Of a stretch of DNA of 64,000 nt, positions 38,789 through 48,941 are shown one piece after another. The position numbers and the translations under genes were made by a program. The notes below the pieces were generated by a model, which did no database searches, had not been told where the DNA came from, and saw only the letters and a list, made by a program, of their open reading frames with translations. The stretch comes from Gerris lacustris. Lineage: Eukaryota; Arthropoda; Insecta; Hemiptera; Gerridae. The stretch is from the NCBI GenBank assembly GCA_951217055.1, contig OX578283.1, positions 32,556,514 through 32,620,513 of the forward strand, given 5' to 3'. Each line of letters starts with the position of its first letter. The first letter of the stretch is position 1.

Positions 38789-41683
38789 ATGGCGTCGGCT
38801 ATAACCGGTAGTATGCAGTATATCCGCCTGAAAGGCGAAGTGAATTGGGAGGTCTGGAAATACGCTACAACGATTGCTTTGAAGAAATCTGATGTATGGG
38901 ACCAGGTAACTGAAAAAATTATTAAACCAACAGAAACTAGTGAAAGTAATATGAAAGACGTAAAAGAATATTTTCGAAAAGATATGGTAGCCCAAGAAAT
39001 CATAACGTCTCGTTGCGAAGAAGGACCTTTGTCCTACCTTTTGAACTGTACTTCGTCCCCAGAAATATGGAAAAAGTTAACCTCAATCTTTGAACCCCAC
39101 ACTGTAGTAAGTGTTCACATTCTTCTTCAAAAGTTTTTTAAAATCAAGTTTGAAAGTTCGGTTAATGATTTCTTCATTCAATTAGAAGATGTTATAAGGA
39201 AGTTAAAAGCTGCCGGTGAGGAGCTGTCAGAATCTCTCGTAATTACCAAGGCTTTGATGTCGCTCCCTGAAAAATACAAGCATTTCGTCAGTGCTTGGGA
39301 AAGTGTTCCTGTGTCAGAAAGGACGTTGCCTGTTCTTCAGTCAAGACTGATAGTAGAAGAACAAAGAAACGGAAACGACAATGATAGTGAAACCATCGCA
39401 TTCGTAGCTGCTAAAAATTCTCAAGTTAAATGTGATTATTGTTTCCGAATTGGTCATAAGGAAAGTGCTTGTTTCAAGAAAAACGGAGGACCTATTTGCC
39501 ATCAATGTGGCAAATCGGGGCATTTAGCTCGAAAATGTTTTAAGAAAAAAGGAAAAAATAAATACCCCAAGAATACTAATCCGTTGAACGCATCGACACA
39601 GGCGTTTGTTGTTTCATCAAATTCTCAGCCGGTCAATAATGTTTTTTGGTTATTAGATAGTGCCGCTAGTGATCATATGTGCAAGGACAAAACGTTGTTT
39701 AGACACTTAGAAAAACTTGAAGTGCCTAAAATGGTAATGGTCGGGAACGGTGAAAATGTTAAAGTGAAATATAAAGGTGACATTAACTTAAGTGCGTTTG
39801 ATGGATTTAAATGGATCCCTACCGAACTTAAAAATGTGTTATTTGTTCCAGAACTTAAAGTAAACTTATTGTCCATGGGCTGTGTTTTAGATAAAGGCTT
39901 TCAATTCAAATCTGACCTGATCTCGTGCGCATTTACAAAAGAAAATAAAGTCTGTGCTGTGGGACGTCGACAAGGTAAGTTATATCATATGATTTTTAAA
40001 TCTGCTGAAAGCAGTGCCTTGGCGTGCACAGCATTTGTTGAGTGGCATGAAAAACTAGGACACCAAAATACTAAACATGTCTCTAATATTTTAAAAAGAA
40101 ACAACATAAATATTAAATGCCCTGAAAATTTCTTCTGTTTGCCGTGTGCAGAAGGCAAACAACATGTTTTACCTTACAAGACTAGTCAGTCTAGAGCCAC
40201 GGAAATAGGCCAACTTATACATGGTGACTTAGGTGGGCCCATGAACGTCAAATCTCTTGGAGGGTCAAAATATTTTTTGTTACTAAGAGATGACTACTCA
40301 AATTATCGAGTTGCTTATTGTCTTAAAGAGAAAAGTGAAGTTAAGTATAGACTAAAAGATTTCTTTAAAATGGTTGAAACTTCTACAGGACGAAAAGTAA
40401 AAGCTTTTCGTTCAGACTGTGGCTTAGAATTTATAAATAAAGACATATCAACTCTTCTCTCTAATATGGGCACTCGACATGAAACTTCTGTACCTTATAG
40501 CCCTGCACAAAACGGTCGTATTGAACGAGATATGAGGACTGTGGTCGAATCAGCCCGGACTATGCTACAAGCAAAAAGTCTACCTGTTTACCTATGGGCT
40601 GAAGCTATTCAGACGGCTGTTTACATTTTAAACTGTACTGGTAAAAGTAACGTTACTATGCAAACACCCTATGAAGTTTGGTATTCGAAAAACTATGATA
40701 TTAAATTTTTGAAACCTTTTGGATCACTTGCACTAGTTCATATCCCAAAACAGAAACGAACAAAATGGGATTCTAAAAGTAGAAAAGGAATAATGGTAGG
40801 ATATGGAACGGAGTCTAAGGCATATCGAATTTATTATAAAGAAAGTAACTCAGTTGAACTCTGTAGAGACGTCATCTTTCCACCAACATCAGTGACTTTT
40901 CATAAAGTCGAACAGTCACCGGGAACTTCTGAACAGTACTCATATTTAGAAAATCTAGTAGGAAGAGAAGAAGAAGAAGGAGGGGATTCCTCTACCTCAA
41001 GAAGTGACTCCTCTAATAAAGAAGAAGATGACACCGTAGACAACTCTACTGAAGTAGACGACAACCCAGAGGACCTGGATCAATCTTCCATCTCTGATAC
41101 CAGCGAAGAGGATCTAACTGGTGAAGTATCTAAAAAAGATAAAACAGGTATAAAAGGTTATTATAACTTAAGAACTAGATCTGTTAAAAAAATAGAAAAT
41201 GTACCAACTGTTGGTTTTAACGACACTGATTTAAGTAATGAAACTTTGGATAATTCAGATCTGGCTTTATTGTCGTACGAGTCTGGTACCCCGCTAAGCT
41301 TCAATGAAGCTGTCAACTCAAGTGAGTTTTATAAATGGGATCAGGCCATTAAATCAGAATTGCGGTCATTAAAAGATAATGATGTATGGGAAGAAGTGTC
41401 TGTTCCAACAGGTGTTAAGCCAATAGAGTGTAAGTGGGTCTTTAGGAAAAAAATTGGTAATCATGGGCATATTCAGTACAAGGCCAGACTAGTTTGTAGA
41501 GGATTTCAGCAAAATGAATTCTATAATATATCTGATGTGTACGCCCCAGTGGCAAAATTACAAACCTTCAGAATTTTGCTTACTATATCAAATGTTCATG
41601 GTTTGTTTGTACATCAAATGGACATATGCAGTGCATTTTTAAATAGTCAAATTAAAGAAACTGTTTATGTAAAAAAAGCCTGA
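38789..41683 (+). CDS. Copia gag-pol, N-terminal part (ends at a frameshift)
   Basis: 964 residues from an ATG 181 bases after the primer site. Gag is about residues 1-210. CCHC knuckles are CDYCFRIGHKESAC at about 215 and CHQCGKSGHLARKC at about 237. Aspartic protease WLLDSAASDHM has its D at about 290. The integrase has an HHCC-like zinc region (HEKLGH, CLPCAEGK) and a catalytic triad D480, D543, E579 with exact D-35-E spacing. Reverse transcriptase begins near 870 (KWVFRKK, RGFQQ, MDICSAFLN). At 41671-41677 a run of seven A shifts the frame by one and a stop follows. The rest of the polyprotein is open in the next frame from 41679. Confidence 0.95.
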   Translation: MASAITGSMQYIRLKGEVNWEVWKYATTIALKKSDVWDQVTEKIIKPTETSESNMKDVKEYFRKDMVAQEIITSRCEEGPLSYLLNCTSSPEIWKKLTSIFEPHTVVSVHILLQKFFKIKFESSVNDFFIQLEDVIRKLKAAGEELSESLVITKALMSLPEKYKHFVSAWESVPVSERTLPVLQSRLIVEEQRNGNDNDSETIAFVAAKNSQVKCDYCFRIGHKESACFKKNGGPICHQCGKSGHLARKCFKKKGKNKYPKNTNPLNASTQAFVVSSNSQPVNNVFWLLDSAASDHMCKDKTLFRHLEKLEVPKMVMVGNGENVKVKYKGDINLSAFDGFKWIPTELKNVLFVPELKVNLLSMGCVLDKGFQFKSDLISCAFTKENKVCAVGRRQGKLYHMIFKSAESSALACTAFVEWHEKLGHQNTKHVSNILKRNNINIKCPENFFCLPCAEGKQHVLPYKTSQSRATEIGQLIHGDLGGPMNVKSLGGSKYFLLLRDDYSNYRVAYCLKEKSEVKYRLKDFFKMVETSTGRKVKAFRSDCGLEFINKDISTLLSNMGTRHETSVPYSPAQNGRIERDMRTVVESARTMLQAKSLPVYLWAEAIQTAVYILNCTGKSNVTMQTPYEVWYSKNYDIKFLKPFGSLALVHIPKQKRTKWDSKSRKGIMVGYGTESKAYRIYYKESNSVELCRDVIFPPTSVTFHKVEQSPGTSEQYSYLENLVGREEEEGGDSSTSRSDSSNKEEDDTVDNSTEVDDNPEDLDQSSISDTSEEDLTGEVSKKDKTGIKGYYNLRTRSVKKIENVPTVGFNDTDLSNETLDNSDLALLSYESGTPLSFNEAVNSSEFYKWDQAIKSELRSLKDNDVWEEVSVPTGVKPIECKWVFRKKIGNHGHIQYKARLVCRGFQQNEFYNISDVYAPVAKLQTFRILLTISNVHGLFVHQMDICSAFLNSQIKETVYVKKA

Positions 41684-42854
41684 AGGGTTTACTTCTAGAA
41701 ATAAAGATACCATTTTAAGACTGAAAAAATCTCTCTACGGCCTTAAGAGATCACCTAAAACTTGGAATGAAACGTTTCACACCTTTATTGTGAGTCTTGG
41801 ATTTAGTCAGTCCAAGTCAGACTATTGTCTGTATACTAAAAAATACTCTAATACTATTTTATACTTACTGATTTTTGTAGATGATATGATTCTCGCGGGA
41901 AATATTCTCTCTGAAATTGAAAATTTAAAACATGAAATATTAAAACGTTTTAAATCTAAAGATTTTGGCCAAATAAGGGAATTTTTAGGAATTAAAATTG
42001 ATTATGATATGGAAAATAAGAAAATAACTTTAAATCAAAGTACTTACCTGACTGAAATTTTAAACAAATATCAAATGTTGAACTGCAAACCTGTATCAAC
42101 TCCAATTGATAATATTAAAGATGTAGAAAATTTAAAAGCTACCAAATGTGAAAGCAAGGAAATAGAAACACTGTGTCGTCAGGTCATAGGTTCTCTTATG
42201 TACGCCATGTTAGGCAGTAGACCTGATCTATGTACTGCGGTGTCTATTTTAAGCCGCTATCAAACTTGTGCTACTCAAAAACTTTGGCAAGCATTGAAGC
42301 GTGTACTCAGGTACATAGCAGGTACTGTAAAATATTCACTTGTTATAGATTGCAAAACCCCTTGTAAGAGCATTGTAGAAGGCTATGTCGATGCAGACTG
42401 GGCTGGAGATAGAGAAACGAGAAAATCAACTATAGGTTTTTGTCTTTATGTTTATGGTTCTTGTATTGCTTGGGCTTCAAAGCGACAAGCATCAGTTAGT
42501 CTATCTTCCACTGAGTCCGAGTATATTGCTTTGAGTGAGGCCATCAGTGAGAGTCTATGGACCAAACAAATTCTTAACGATTTATATGTAATTGAGATTA
42601 TTAATGAACCTATTATTTTTTACTGTGACAACCAGGCAGCACTTAAAATTGCTAGTGTACCTGATAGCAAAAAGAGATTAAAACATGTTGATGTACGTTT
42701 GCATTTTATTAAAGAGCACATTAATGATGAAAAAATTCAGCTCAAATAAGTTGATACTAATCAGCAAATTGCTGACATATTTACAAAACCTCTCTCACGC
42801 CAAAAATTCATTAAGCATTGTATCTCACTAGGTTTAAAAAAAGATCTAATGTAA
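41679..42854 (+). pseudogene. Copia pol, C-terminal part, shifted frame with one stop
   Basis: Continuation of the polyprotein in the +1 frame from CCT at 41679. The reverse-transcriptase centre LIFVDDMILAG and the RNase H motifs YVDADWAGDRETRKSTIGFC, SSTESEYIALSE and FYCDNQAALK are present. An in-frame TAA at 42747-42749 interrupts a conserved stretch. The same frame continues for 35 codons with QIADIFTKPLS, the usual Copia C-terminus, to a natural stop at 42852-42854. Only these two small lesions separate it from an intact pol. The A-run shift could be a sequencing or assembly error. Confidence 0.92.
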
Positions 42855-43288
42855 AAGTTTTGTTTTTTAATCTAAATTTTGTATTTTTTTAAGAATTGTT
42901 TTTTTATATTAGTTTCTAAAAATGTTATAATTCATTTACAAACTAAATTTAACATTATTTAAAAATTTGAAGATATTTTTTGAAGATACAGTTTTTTAAA
43001 TAACTGCTGATGTATTAAATTTTATTGAATCCAATTTTTTTAAGAGTTTTTATTGTAAAAGCAGTCATTTTGTTTTAATTTAAAATCTTTTTAGATTTTT
43101 TATAAAGTTTTTCTTTTGAAGGTCTGTTTTACCTTACTAAAATTTGTAAAAGAGGTGAACAAGTTTTTTATTTTTAATGATTATTTTGTTTTTGTTATTG
43201 TTTACTTCTTGATGTAAGCAGCAAGCCATGCTGGTCTGAAGCAGTGCTAATGTTTATTTTTTTTTTGTTTTTTAACGGTGCATTTATT
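42855..43288 (+). other. Copia 3' untranslated region
   Basis: T-rich, about 430 bp between the pol stop and the polypurine tract. No open frame or domain is seen. Some Copia elements carry extra genes here, this one does not. Confidence 0.8.
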
Positions 43289-43297
43289 GAGTGGGGG
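43289..43297 (+). other. Polypurine tract of Copia
   Basis: GAGTGGGGG directly before the 3' LTR, the expected primer for plus-strand DNA. Confidence 0.85.
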
Positions 43298-44920
43298 TGT
43301 AGAATTTATAGTTTTTTTATTCAATAAATGGCAACACTGCTCCGACCCTACTGGTGCCGCTGCCTAGCGGAGCCCAAGGAGGCTTTCTCTCTTTCTTACG
43401 ACGCCGTACTCTGCCCTGCTAAGCGAAAATGTCGTATCTACATTTTTTGCCGAAAATGAGGTTATGTCATTTTTAGGGTTTTGGGGGGTGGTTTTTGCTG
43501 TTTTTGATGGTCCCGAAGCCGTATCTCCGTCCTAAATAAGAGAAACAAAAGGTTTCGTAGATACGACATTGTGAAAAAGAGGTAATATACTAAGCGACAT
43601 TGCCGTAAGTGAATATTAAGAATCGAAAACGCCGTATCTGACAGTAGATACGACATTATCGCTTCGTATAATACAGTTACGACTTTTTCGCTTCTGATTC
43701 GGTAGATAAGGCATTTTTGCTTCTGATAATCCCTGTTGTAACCGATAGTTTTTAGATGTTTTATGCAGTATCTAGCCAAAGACTGAAAGGGGTGGATGTC
43801 TTTGTCTTATCAAAGACACGCGTTTTATTGTTTTTTTTTAGAAGTAATTTAATTTAAAAGAGTGTTGTTAAGGAGATGGAGCTAAACGATTTCTTGTGCA
43901 GGTACGATTTGTTCTCGCAGTAAAAAAAAAGTTAATCTCATCGTTCAAGTCAAAGCAAGGAAGAGGCAGTTCGACATATTTTATAAAAAATATTTTGATG
44001 GGCCTCAGCAGAGTATAAATAAAATATTTTGAGAAGAGGCTCCCTGGCTCTAAAAGACATTCAAAACCACGAGGAACAACATAATCAAGAAAAGAAAGAA
44101 GAATTTTAAAACATATTATCAGCGAAAATGCTTTTATTATTCCTTTAAATAGACAACATTTCTAGAGGAACTTACAAACATCTTTGATAGAAATTAGCAC
44201 GGATATTGAAACACAATTTTTATCATTTGAAACTTACATTATGATGATATTAACATAAAATTTTAATATTTTGTGATCATTTATTGTACTATTTTTTATT
44301 AACTGTTTTATACAGCATAGATTATTATAATGGCAGTTAATATTTTTATTAATTGTTAATTAATCCATTAATAAGTCACTAATTTAATTAAACTCAAAAG
44401 CCTTATTTTGATTACTTAGGATCTGAATTATAAATTAAACAAAAAGTCCTTTAAATAGTGAGTACATATATTTAGATTCATTTACGGCATTTTTGCTTAG
44501 TATAATATAGATACGGCAAATTGGCTTATGAATTTCACTCTCCCCAACCGTTATAATTAGTTTATAAAAGCCTTATCTACAGGTATTTCAATATATCTTA
44601 TTGCCCTAACAAATGTATTTTATTAATTTATGTAAAACCAACATAGCTCTAAAGAAGATAAAATTCTGAATCTATTGATATTACTTGATTAGCAATTGAA
44701 CAAATACTATGAGAGTAACGAGGCTTCAAACTTTGATATGTTTAAAGTCAATTATCTCAAAACTTTTTTTTCCAAAAATCCTGTAGATACGACATTTTCG
44801 CTTAGCAGGGCAGTACTGTTAACACCTTTTTATTCAAACGTATGTACTTGATCATTATTATTACTAATTACAAGTTTTCCTTTAACCGCATTCACTGGCT
44901 TTATTCATTTAACCTCAACA
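43298..44920 (+). repeat. Copia 3' LTR, split by a DNA element
   Basis: The LTR lies at 43298-43410 and resumes at 44818-44920 after the nested element and its 4-bp duplication. 113 + 103 = 216 bp, the same as the 5' LTR, and the two halves read the same as the 5' copy. Confidence 0.95.
43411..44813. mobile_element. Non-autonomous DNA element with 31-bp perfect TIRs and TACT duplication
   Basis: 1403 bp. The terminal inverted repeats 43411-43441 and 44783-44813 match perfectly over 31 bp and start CTGCCCTGCTAAGCG. TACT is duplicated at 43407-43410 and 44814-44817, proven by the unbroken 5' LTR. Inside are many degenerate copies of the inner TIR word (GTAGATACGACATTTTCGCTTA type) in both orientations: near 43514, 43557, 43592, 43632, 43647, 43680, 43701, 44483, 44505 and 44568. 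No transposase frame is present; the 105-codon minus-strand frame has no recognisable domain. A 4-bp duplication occurs in several superfamilies, so I leave the class open. Confidence 0.92.
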
Positions 44921-45079
44921 ATGTAAATTTTAGACTTTAAGGAGGAGGGAGGGGGACCCCCCCCCCTCCCTAAGTGTGGGGAACTTTTTTTTTTTGTGTT
45001 TCTTACTACTACACCCTTAAGAGTGTTTTCACAAAGTTTCAATACTTTATAAATTATTTTCCCTATTATTCCTTATTTT
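44921..45079 (+). repeat. Family X, copy B, middle part
   Basis: X sequence resumes after Copia (ATGTAAATTTTAGAC...). It includes GGAGGGGGACCCCCCCC and ends with ATTATTCCTTATTTT at 45065-45079, the left target duplication of the RTE copy. Confidence 0.88.
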
Positions 45080-46099
45080 AACTCCTAATTTTTTAACTTA
45101 GAAGGGAACAAGGAGCAAGGTTAAAATAGATGGTTGTTTATCGCCCTCCTTTGAGGTTAGAAGAGGGCTGAGGCAGGGAGATGTTCTGTCAGCAACTCTT
45201 TTTAACCTTGTGCTGGAAAGAGCTGTCAGGAAAATACCTGGCAACCCAGGAGGATCCTTGTTCAACCGGCAAACCCAATGTCTTGCGTATGCAGATGACG
45301 TTGGACTCTTGGCAAGATCTAAAAGAGCCTTGGAGGAGGCTTACATGCCATTGAAGCAAAAAGCTGCTGATCTGGGACTAAATATTAACAAAAATAAAAC
45401 AGAATATATGCTAATGACTCGCAGAGAAGGAAGAGAACCTCTGGAAGATGTGTTGTTAGGAGGTGATTTATTTAAGTCAACTAACAACTTCAAATATTTA
45501 GGAACCCAAATCACTAATGACAACACCTTATCGGAGGAAGTAAGAGCTAGACTAACGGCAGGAAATAGGTGCTACTTCTCCTTGATGAGGATACTAAAAA
45601 GTAGACTCTTAAGTCGAGACTTGAAGATCAAAGTTTATCTAACTGTCATCCGGCCTGTTGTATTATATGGATCAGAGGCCTGGACTCTTACCAACTCTGA
45701 TGAAAGCTGCTTACGGCGTTGGGAGAGAAAACTATTGAGAAGAATCTTTGGCCCTGTGAACGAGGATGGAAGATGGAGACTTAGGCACAATGATGAGCTA
45801 CATATTCTCTACGGCAAACCGGACCTGGTGGCTGAGATTAAGAAAAATAGGCTGCGATGGCTAGGTCACGTTGAGAGAATGCCAGAGAATAGGGCGGCTA
45901 AAAAGTTGTATGATGGTAAACCTGGCGGAAAAAGACTTAGAGGGCGTCCAAGACTGAGATGGCTAGATCAGGTGGAGAACGATCTGAGGAGGATAGGAGT
46001 GAGGAGGTGGAGGGCTGTTGCACAACAGCGGGAACTCTGTAGAAGCGAAGTGTTGCAGGCCCAGGCTCTTCGAGAGCTGTAGTGATGATGATGATGATG
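45080..46099 (+). mobile_element. 5'-truncated RTE-type LINE
   Basis: 1020-bp insertion into X flanked by the 15-bp direct repeat ATTATTCCTTATTTT (45065-45079 and 46100-46114). It ends in (TGA)n, the short-repeat tail typical of RTE elements instead of poly(A). It keeps only the last third of the reverse transcriptase. The first about 35 bases before the coding homology include a stop and may be junction sequence. Confidence 0.9.
45129..46082 (+). CDS. RTE reverse transcriptase, C-terminal fragment
   Basis: The frame is open from about 45102 (TRSKVKIDG...) although the first ATG is at 45210. It has RRGLRQGDVLSATLFNLVLE, the catalytic YADDVGLLA, the thumb FKYLGTQITND and the long RTE-type C-terminal tail: VVLYGSEAWTLT, RRWERKLLRRIFGP, NRLRWLGHVERMP, GRPRLRWLDQV. 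Everything upstream (endonuclease and RT fingers) is missing, so this copy cannot be autonomous. No internal stop from 45108 to the terminal TAG, suggesting it is fairly young. Confidence 0.92.
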   Translation, partial: DGCLSPSFEVRRGLRQGDVLSATLFNLVLERAVRKIPGNPGGSLFNRQTQCLAYADDVGLLARSKRALEEAYMPLKQKAADLGLNINKNKTEYMLMTRREGREPLEDVLLGGDLFKSTNNFKYLGTQITNDNTLSEEVRARLTAGNRCYFSLMRILKSRLLSRDLKIKVYLTVIRPVVLYGSEAWTLTNSDESCLRRWERKLLRRIFGPVNEDGRWRLRHNDELHILYGKPDLVAEIKKNRLRWLGHVERMPENRAAKKLYDGKPGGKRLRGRPRLRWLDQVENDLRRIGVRRWRAVAQQRELCRSEVLQAQALREL

Positions 46100-46672
46100 A
46101 TTATTCCTTATTTTCCTGGACTAAATAGAGTTCACAGTTGACTCTATTAGCAGCTTTTCTTACTACACGCATCTGCTATTTCCGCTTTTTTACCCCTCCT
46201 GCATTAGAGTTGCTATGACATATTATACATCGAATTATAGGTAATAAAATAAGCTACACGTTTTATTTCACCACATTTTTAGTGCCGACCCCGTGGAAAA
46301 AAGTTATTATCAAAATTGTTCAGAGTAGAAAAAAGAAATGTCGATTTTTTACCATATTTTATTAATTTTTGGTACATTTTTACTGCAAAAAGCATATTGA
46401 TATGGGTATCAAATTAAAGAGGACAGTGTATAGAAGACTTTAAAAAACACCCCACGTCGTTATCACTCTTTGTTCCGGAGATATTGGCGTTACAGTGAAT
46501 AGGCCAAATTTGGGTCATCAATAGGGGGTGGTGGGGGAAGCAAGTGGTGGCACTCGATATGATAATATGGAAAATGCTTCTCTAAACACCTTCTAAACGA
46601 TGGCGTAAAGAAAGTTTAGTATTTAATTTTTCCCCCTTTAGGCCCTTTTTATGTCTATTTGTACTGGGCTAT
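46100..46672 (+). repeat. Family X, second tandem unit (copy C), truncated
   Basis: After the RTE the X target continues (CCTGGACTAAATAGAG...). From 46230 it again matches the beginning of X as seen in copy A (CGAATTATAGGTAATAAAATAAGC) and repeats the 37431-37775 sequence to about 46672. X was therefore tandemly arranged with a unit of roughly 1.3 kb once Copia and the RTE are subtracted. Confidence 0.8.
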
Positions 46673-47818
46673 TCTCATTTTTCCGATTTGTAGCGAGAAA
46701 AGAAAATAGATCTTCTGTAATAGCTAAAATGTGACACAATAATTTTCCTCTGACGTAGAGAAATATTTAATAAACTTTGAATAAGAAACCCTATCAAAAG
46801 AGAAGACTATAAAAATCATAACTTTTTTAATTTAATGTATTCAAAGAAATGCTTTTAAATAATGTCGTAGTCCTCTCGCTTGTGAAAAAACCAAAACAAG
46901 TGCAACAAGTTAAGTCAAAATTTGTGTTCTATTTAAATTTATCAATTTGGTTCTATTGCATATCGAAGGTAACGAAAGCTATGAATTCGGTCTGAAGAAC
47001 GCAAATTGGTTGTCTCTGATTTTAAAAATTCCAAGACAAAAATCCGTTGCAGAGATCAGGGGACATTTTTTGTGAGTCTTTAGATAAATTTTCGTGAACC
47101 AACATATCTTAAAAAATACTCGTCCGATTCTGATGAAATTTGGATGGTTGACCCATTTTTGGTTTCATATAAGTTTCTGCTCCCATTTGTTTCTCTTCCA
47201 CAAGGACCCAAACATACATTTATTAGCACCTATATCTTTAAAAGTACTCATCAGATTTTTTATGAAATTTGGATTCTATGTTGAAAGAAGCCCAGAGATT
47301 GTCCCATATAATTTTCAACCGACTAGAATCTTTAAATTTTGTCTATATTGATACTTTTATTCATGTACTAAATCAAAATAATTGTGACACATTTAAAATA
47401 AAAGGTGGGAAAATAGCCTGTCAATTACTGTGACACATAGCTTCCCCGCATCCTATTTCGTATACTTAAATGATTTTATGCTTTTACAACCTATTATTGT
47501 CAAATTTACTTAATTTTCCCGGTTTTTAAAATCTGTCAAAATTGTTTTGATTTAAAAAAAAATGAGCAACGAACTGACCAACAGAAAGACCGATTGAATG
47601 TTCCTAGATGTGTCAATCGGATTTCTTTTGGACTTGGAATTGTTGTAATCGGACACATAAATGTTCTTCCTTCAAAATCGAACATGCTTCCGTTAAAAAT
47701 TCCAATATCCATTTTTACCTTAGTAAGCTCGAAAGCAAAATTAAATTAAGTAGACAATAATGGTTTGTAAAAGTATAACATCGTTTGTGTACGTTATAAG
47801 AACACGGGAATAGTTATT
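46673..47818. other. AT-rich DNA with a diverged X-like patch
   Basis: No gene seen. At about 47090-47290 the text CCAACATATCTTAAAAAATACT...CCGATTCTGATGAAATTT and CTTCCACAAGGACCCAAACATACATTTATT resembles X copy B at about 38085-38230 with many substitutions, so this is an old relative of X. An 85-codon open frame overlaps this patch and is not credible. Confidence 0.6.
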
Positions 47819-48017
47819 TATGTAACTAGGCAGCAAAATGGAATTTTACTGACGAGTGATTAGATTAGCCTCCGAGCCGAAGGCGAGGACAGGCTATGAT
47901 AATTAACTGACGAGGCGAAGCCGAGGCAGGTAATTTACCTATTTGACTGTCGAGGCGAAGCCGAGGCAGGTAATGAATAAACGAGGCAGAAATGTTTCCT
48001 TTGCTGCCTTGTTGCAT
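47819..48017. mobile_element. Small inverted-terminal element with CGAGGCGAAGCC repeats
   Basis: Imperfect inverted ends: ATGTAACTAGGCAGCAAA at the left against TTTGCTGCCTTGTTGCAT at the right. Inside, CGAGGCGAAGCCGAGGCAGG occurs twice, 40 bp apart (from 47911 and 47951), plus a degenerate copy near 47873. No coding capacity. No clear target duplication, so the element call is tentative. Confidence 0.5.
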
Positions 48018-48024
48018 ACAATAT

Positions 48025-48844
48025 TTTATCTACTTGCGGCAGAAAAATGAAGCTTCTAAAATGTTATCTTTATTAATATAACATAGTTAATAACTATGTG
48101 TTATATTAATAAAGATAATAACATATGTATTAACTAAAATTAATGTTCAAATAAGAAACTTGGGAATAATAACAATAAGTGAAAAGCAAACTCAATCGAT
48201 AACAACAAAATACAAAACACTCGTTTATAACACACATAACTTCTGAATGAATAATGCACGCAATATAAAATTTTATTTATATGTTTACCAACAAATTACT
48301 AAAAGTATTAAAGATATCTTCTATTGCTTAAAAGAAAAGAAGTAACTAGGATAAATCAAGAAAAGTAGCTAGTCTAATCTAGAATGACTTCAATAATAAT
48401 AATAATAATAATATGGATGTTCAATGTTTACATGACGCTACAGTATAGCCAGTGACTCTACTATTTTTTTTATAATTAAAGATCTACTAATCATTGAACT
48501 TATTTAACAGAATTAACAATTATAAAATAATTATTTTATTATTAAAACGTTTATTTATTTAATATTACTTATTTAACTATAATATATAATGTTATTATAA
48601 GAGAGATAATAGTACAAACTGTTCTTGCCAAAATAAGAGGTTATGACACGCAGTGGTTAACACTGTCACTTTCTCTGCCTAGGCAGGGAAATATTTCCCT
48701 GCCTAGGCAGAGAAAGTATTTTCCTGACTGTTTTAACTACTTTCCTGCCTGTTTTTATTATTTTAATGACAAATCAGGGAAATAGTACTTTCCAGCCTAA
48801 AAACAGTTAAGTAATGTTTAATTTTGCTGCCGCGAGTAGATAAA
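48025..48844. mobile_element. MITE-like element with 24-bp imperfect TIRs
   Basis: Left end 48025-48048 and right end 48821-48844 are inverted repeats with 22 of 24 matches (TTTATCTACTTGCGGCAG type). The interior is AT-rich with a 50-bp palindrome at 48668-48717 and an (AAT)n tract near 48394. No convincing target duplication. Confidence 0.6.
48668..48717. repeat. 50-bp perfect palindrome
   Basis: The sequence from ACTTTCTCTGCCTAGGCAGG to its mirror GCCTAGGCAGAGAAAGT is a perfect palindrome with no spacer. Each half itself contains the palindrome CTGCCTAGGCAG, so two CCTAGG sites occur. Confidence 0.92.
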
Positions 48845-48941
48845 GCTATTTGCCACACTATTTTATTCCCCCCAAATAGACTTTACTCATTCATTATATA
48901 TTACTAATTCAGCAAGCTTTTTATTTTTACTCATTCACTAA

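Larger units (their letters stand above)
38378..44920 (+). mobile_element. Copia-group LTR retrotransposon, recent, with nested insert
   Basis: It is flanked by the 5-bp duplication ATGTA (38373-38377 and 44921-44925). The uninterrupted sequence in X copy A confirms the insertion site. LTRs of 216 bp begin TGTAGAA and end CAACA and look identical once the nested element is removed. Gene order is gag, protease, integrase, reverse transcriptase, RNase H, which is the Copia/Pseudoviridae order. Without the nested 1403-bp element and its 4-bp duplication it is about 5.1 kb, normal for the group. The coding frame has two lesions. Confidence 0.96.

Noticed and set aside
43298..43410. Solo LTR or a second Copia copy
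   Set aside because: The missing half of the LTR is found after the 1403-bp DNA element, so it is one split 3' LTR.
43462..43779. 105-residue minus-strand frame as a transposase
   Set aside because: No recognisable domain. It overlaps the dispersed end-like motifs and is AT-driven.
46100..46672. Separate full X insertion
   Set aside because: The sequence continues the X target across the RTE duplication, so it is the next tandem unit of the same locus rather than a new insertion.
48640..48670. tRNA or tRNA-derived SINE head (CGCAGTGGTTAACACTG)
   Set aside because: It resembles an A box, but no B box, acceptor stem or poly(A) tail follows. The 50-bp palindrome begins right after.
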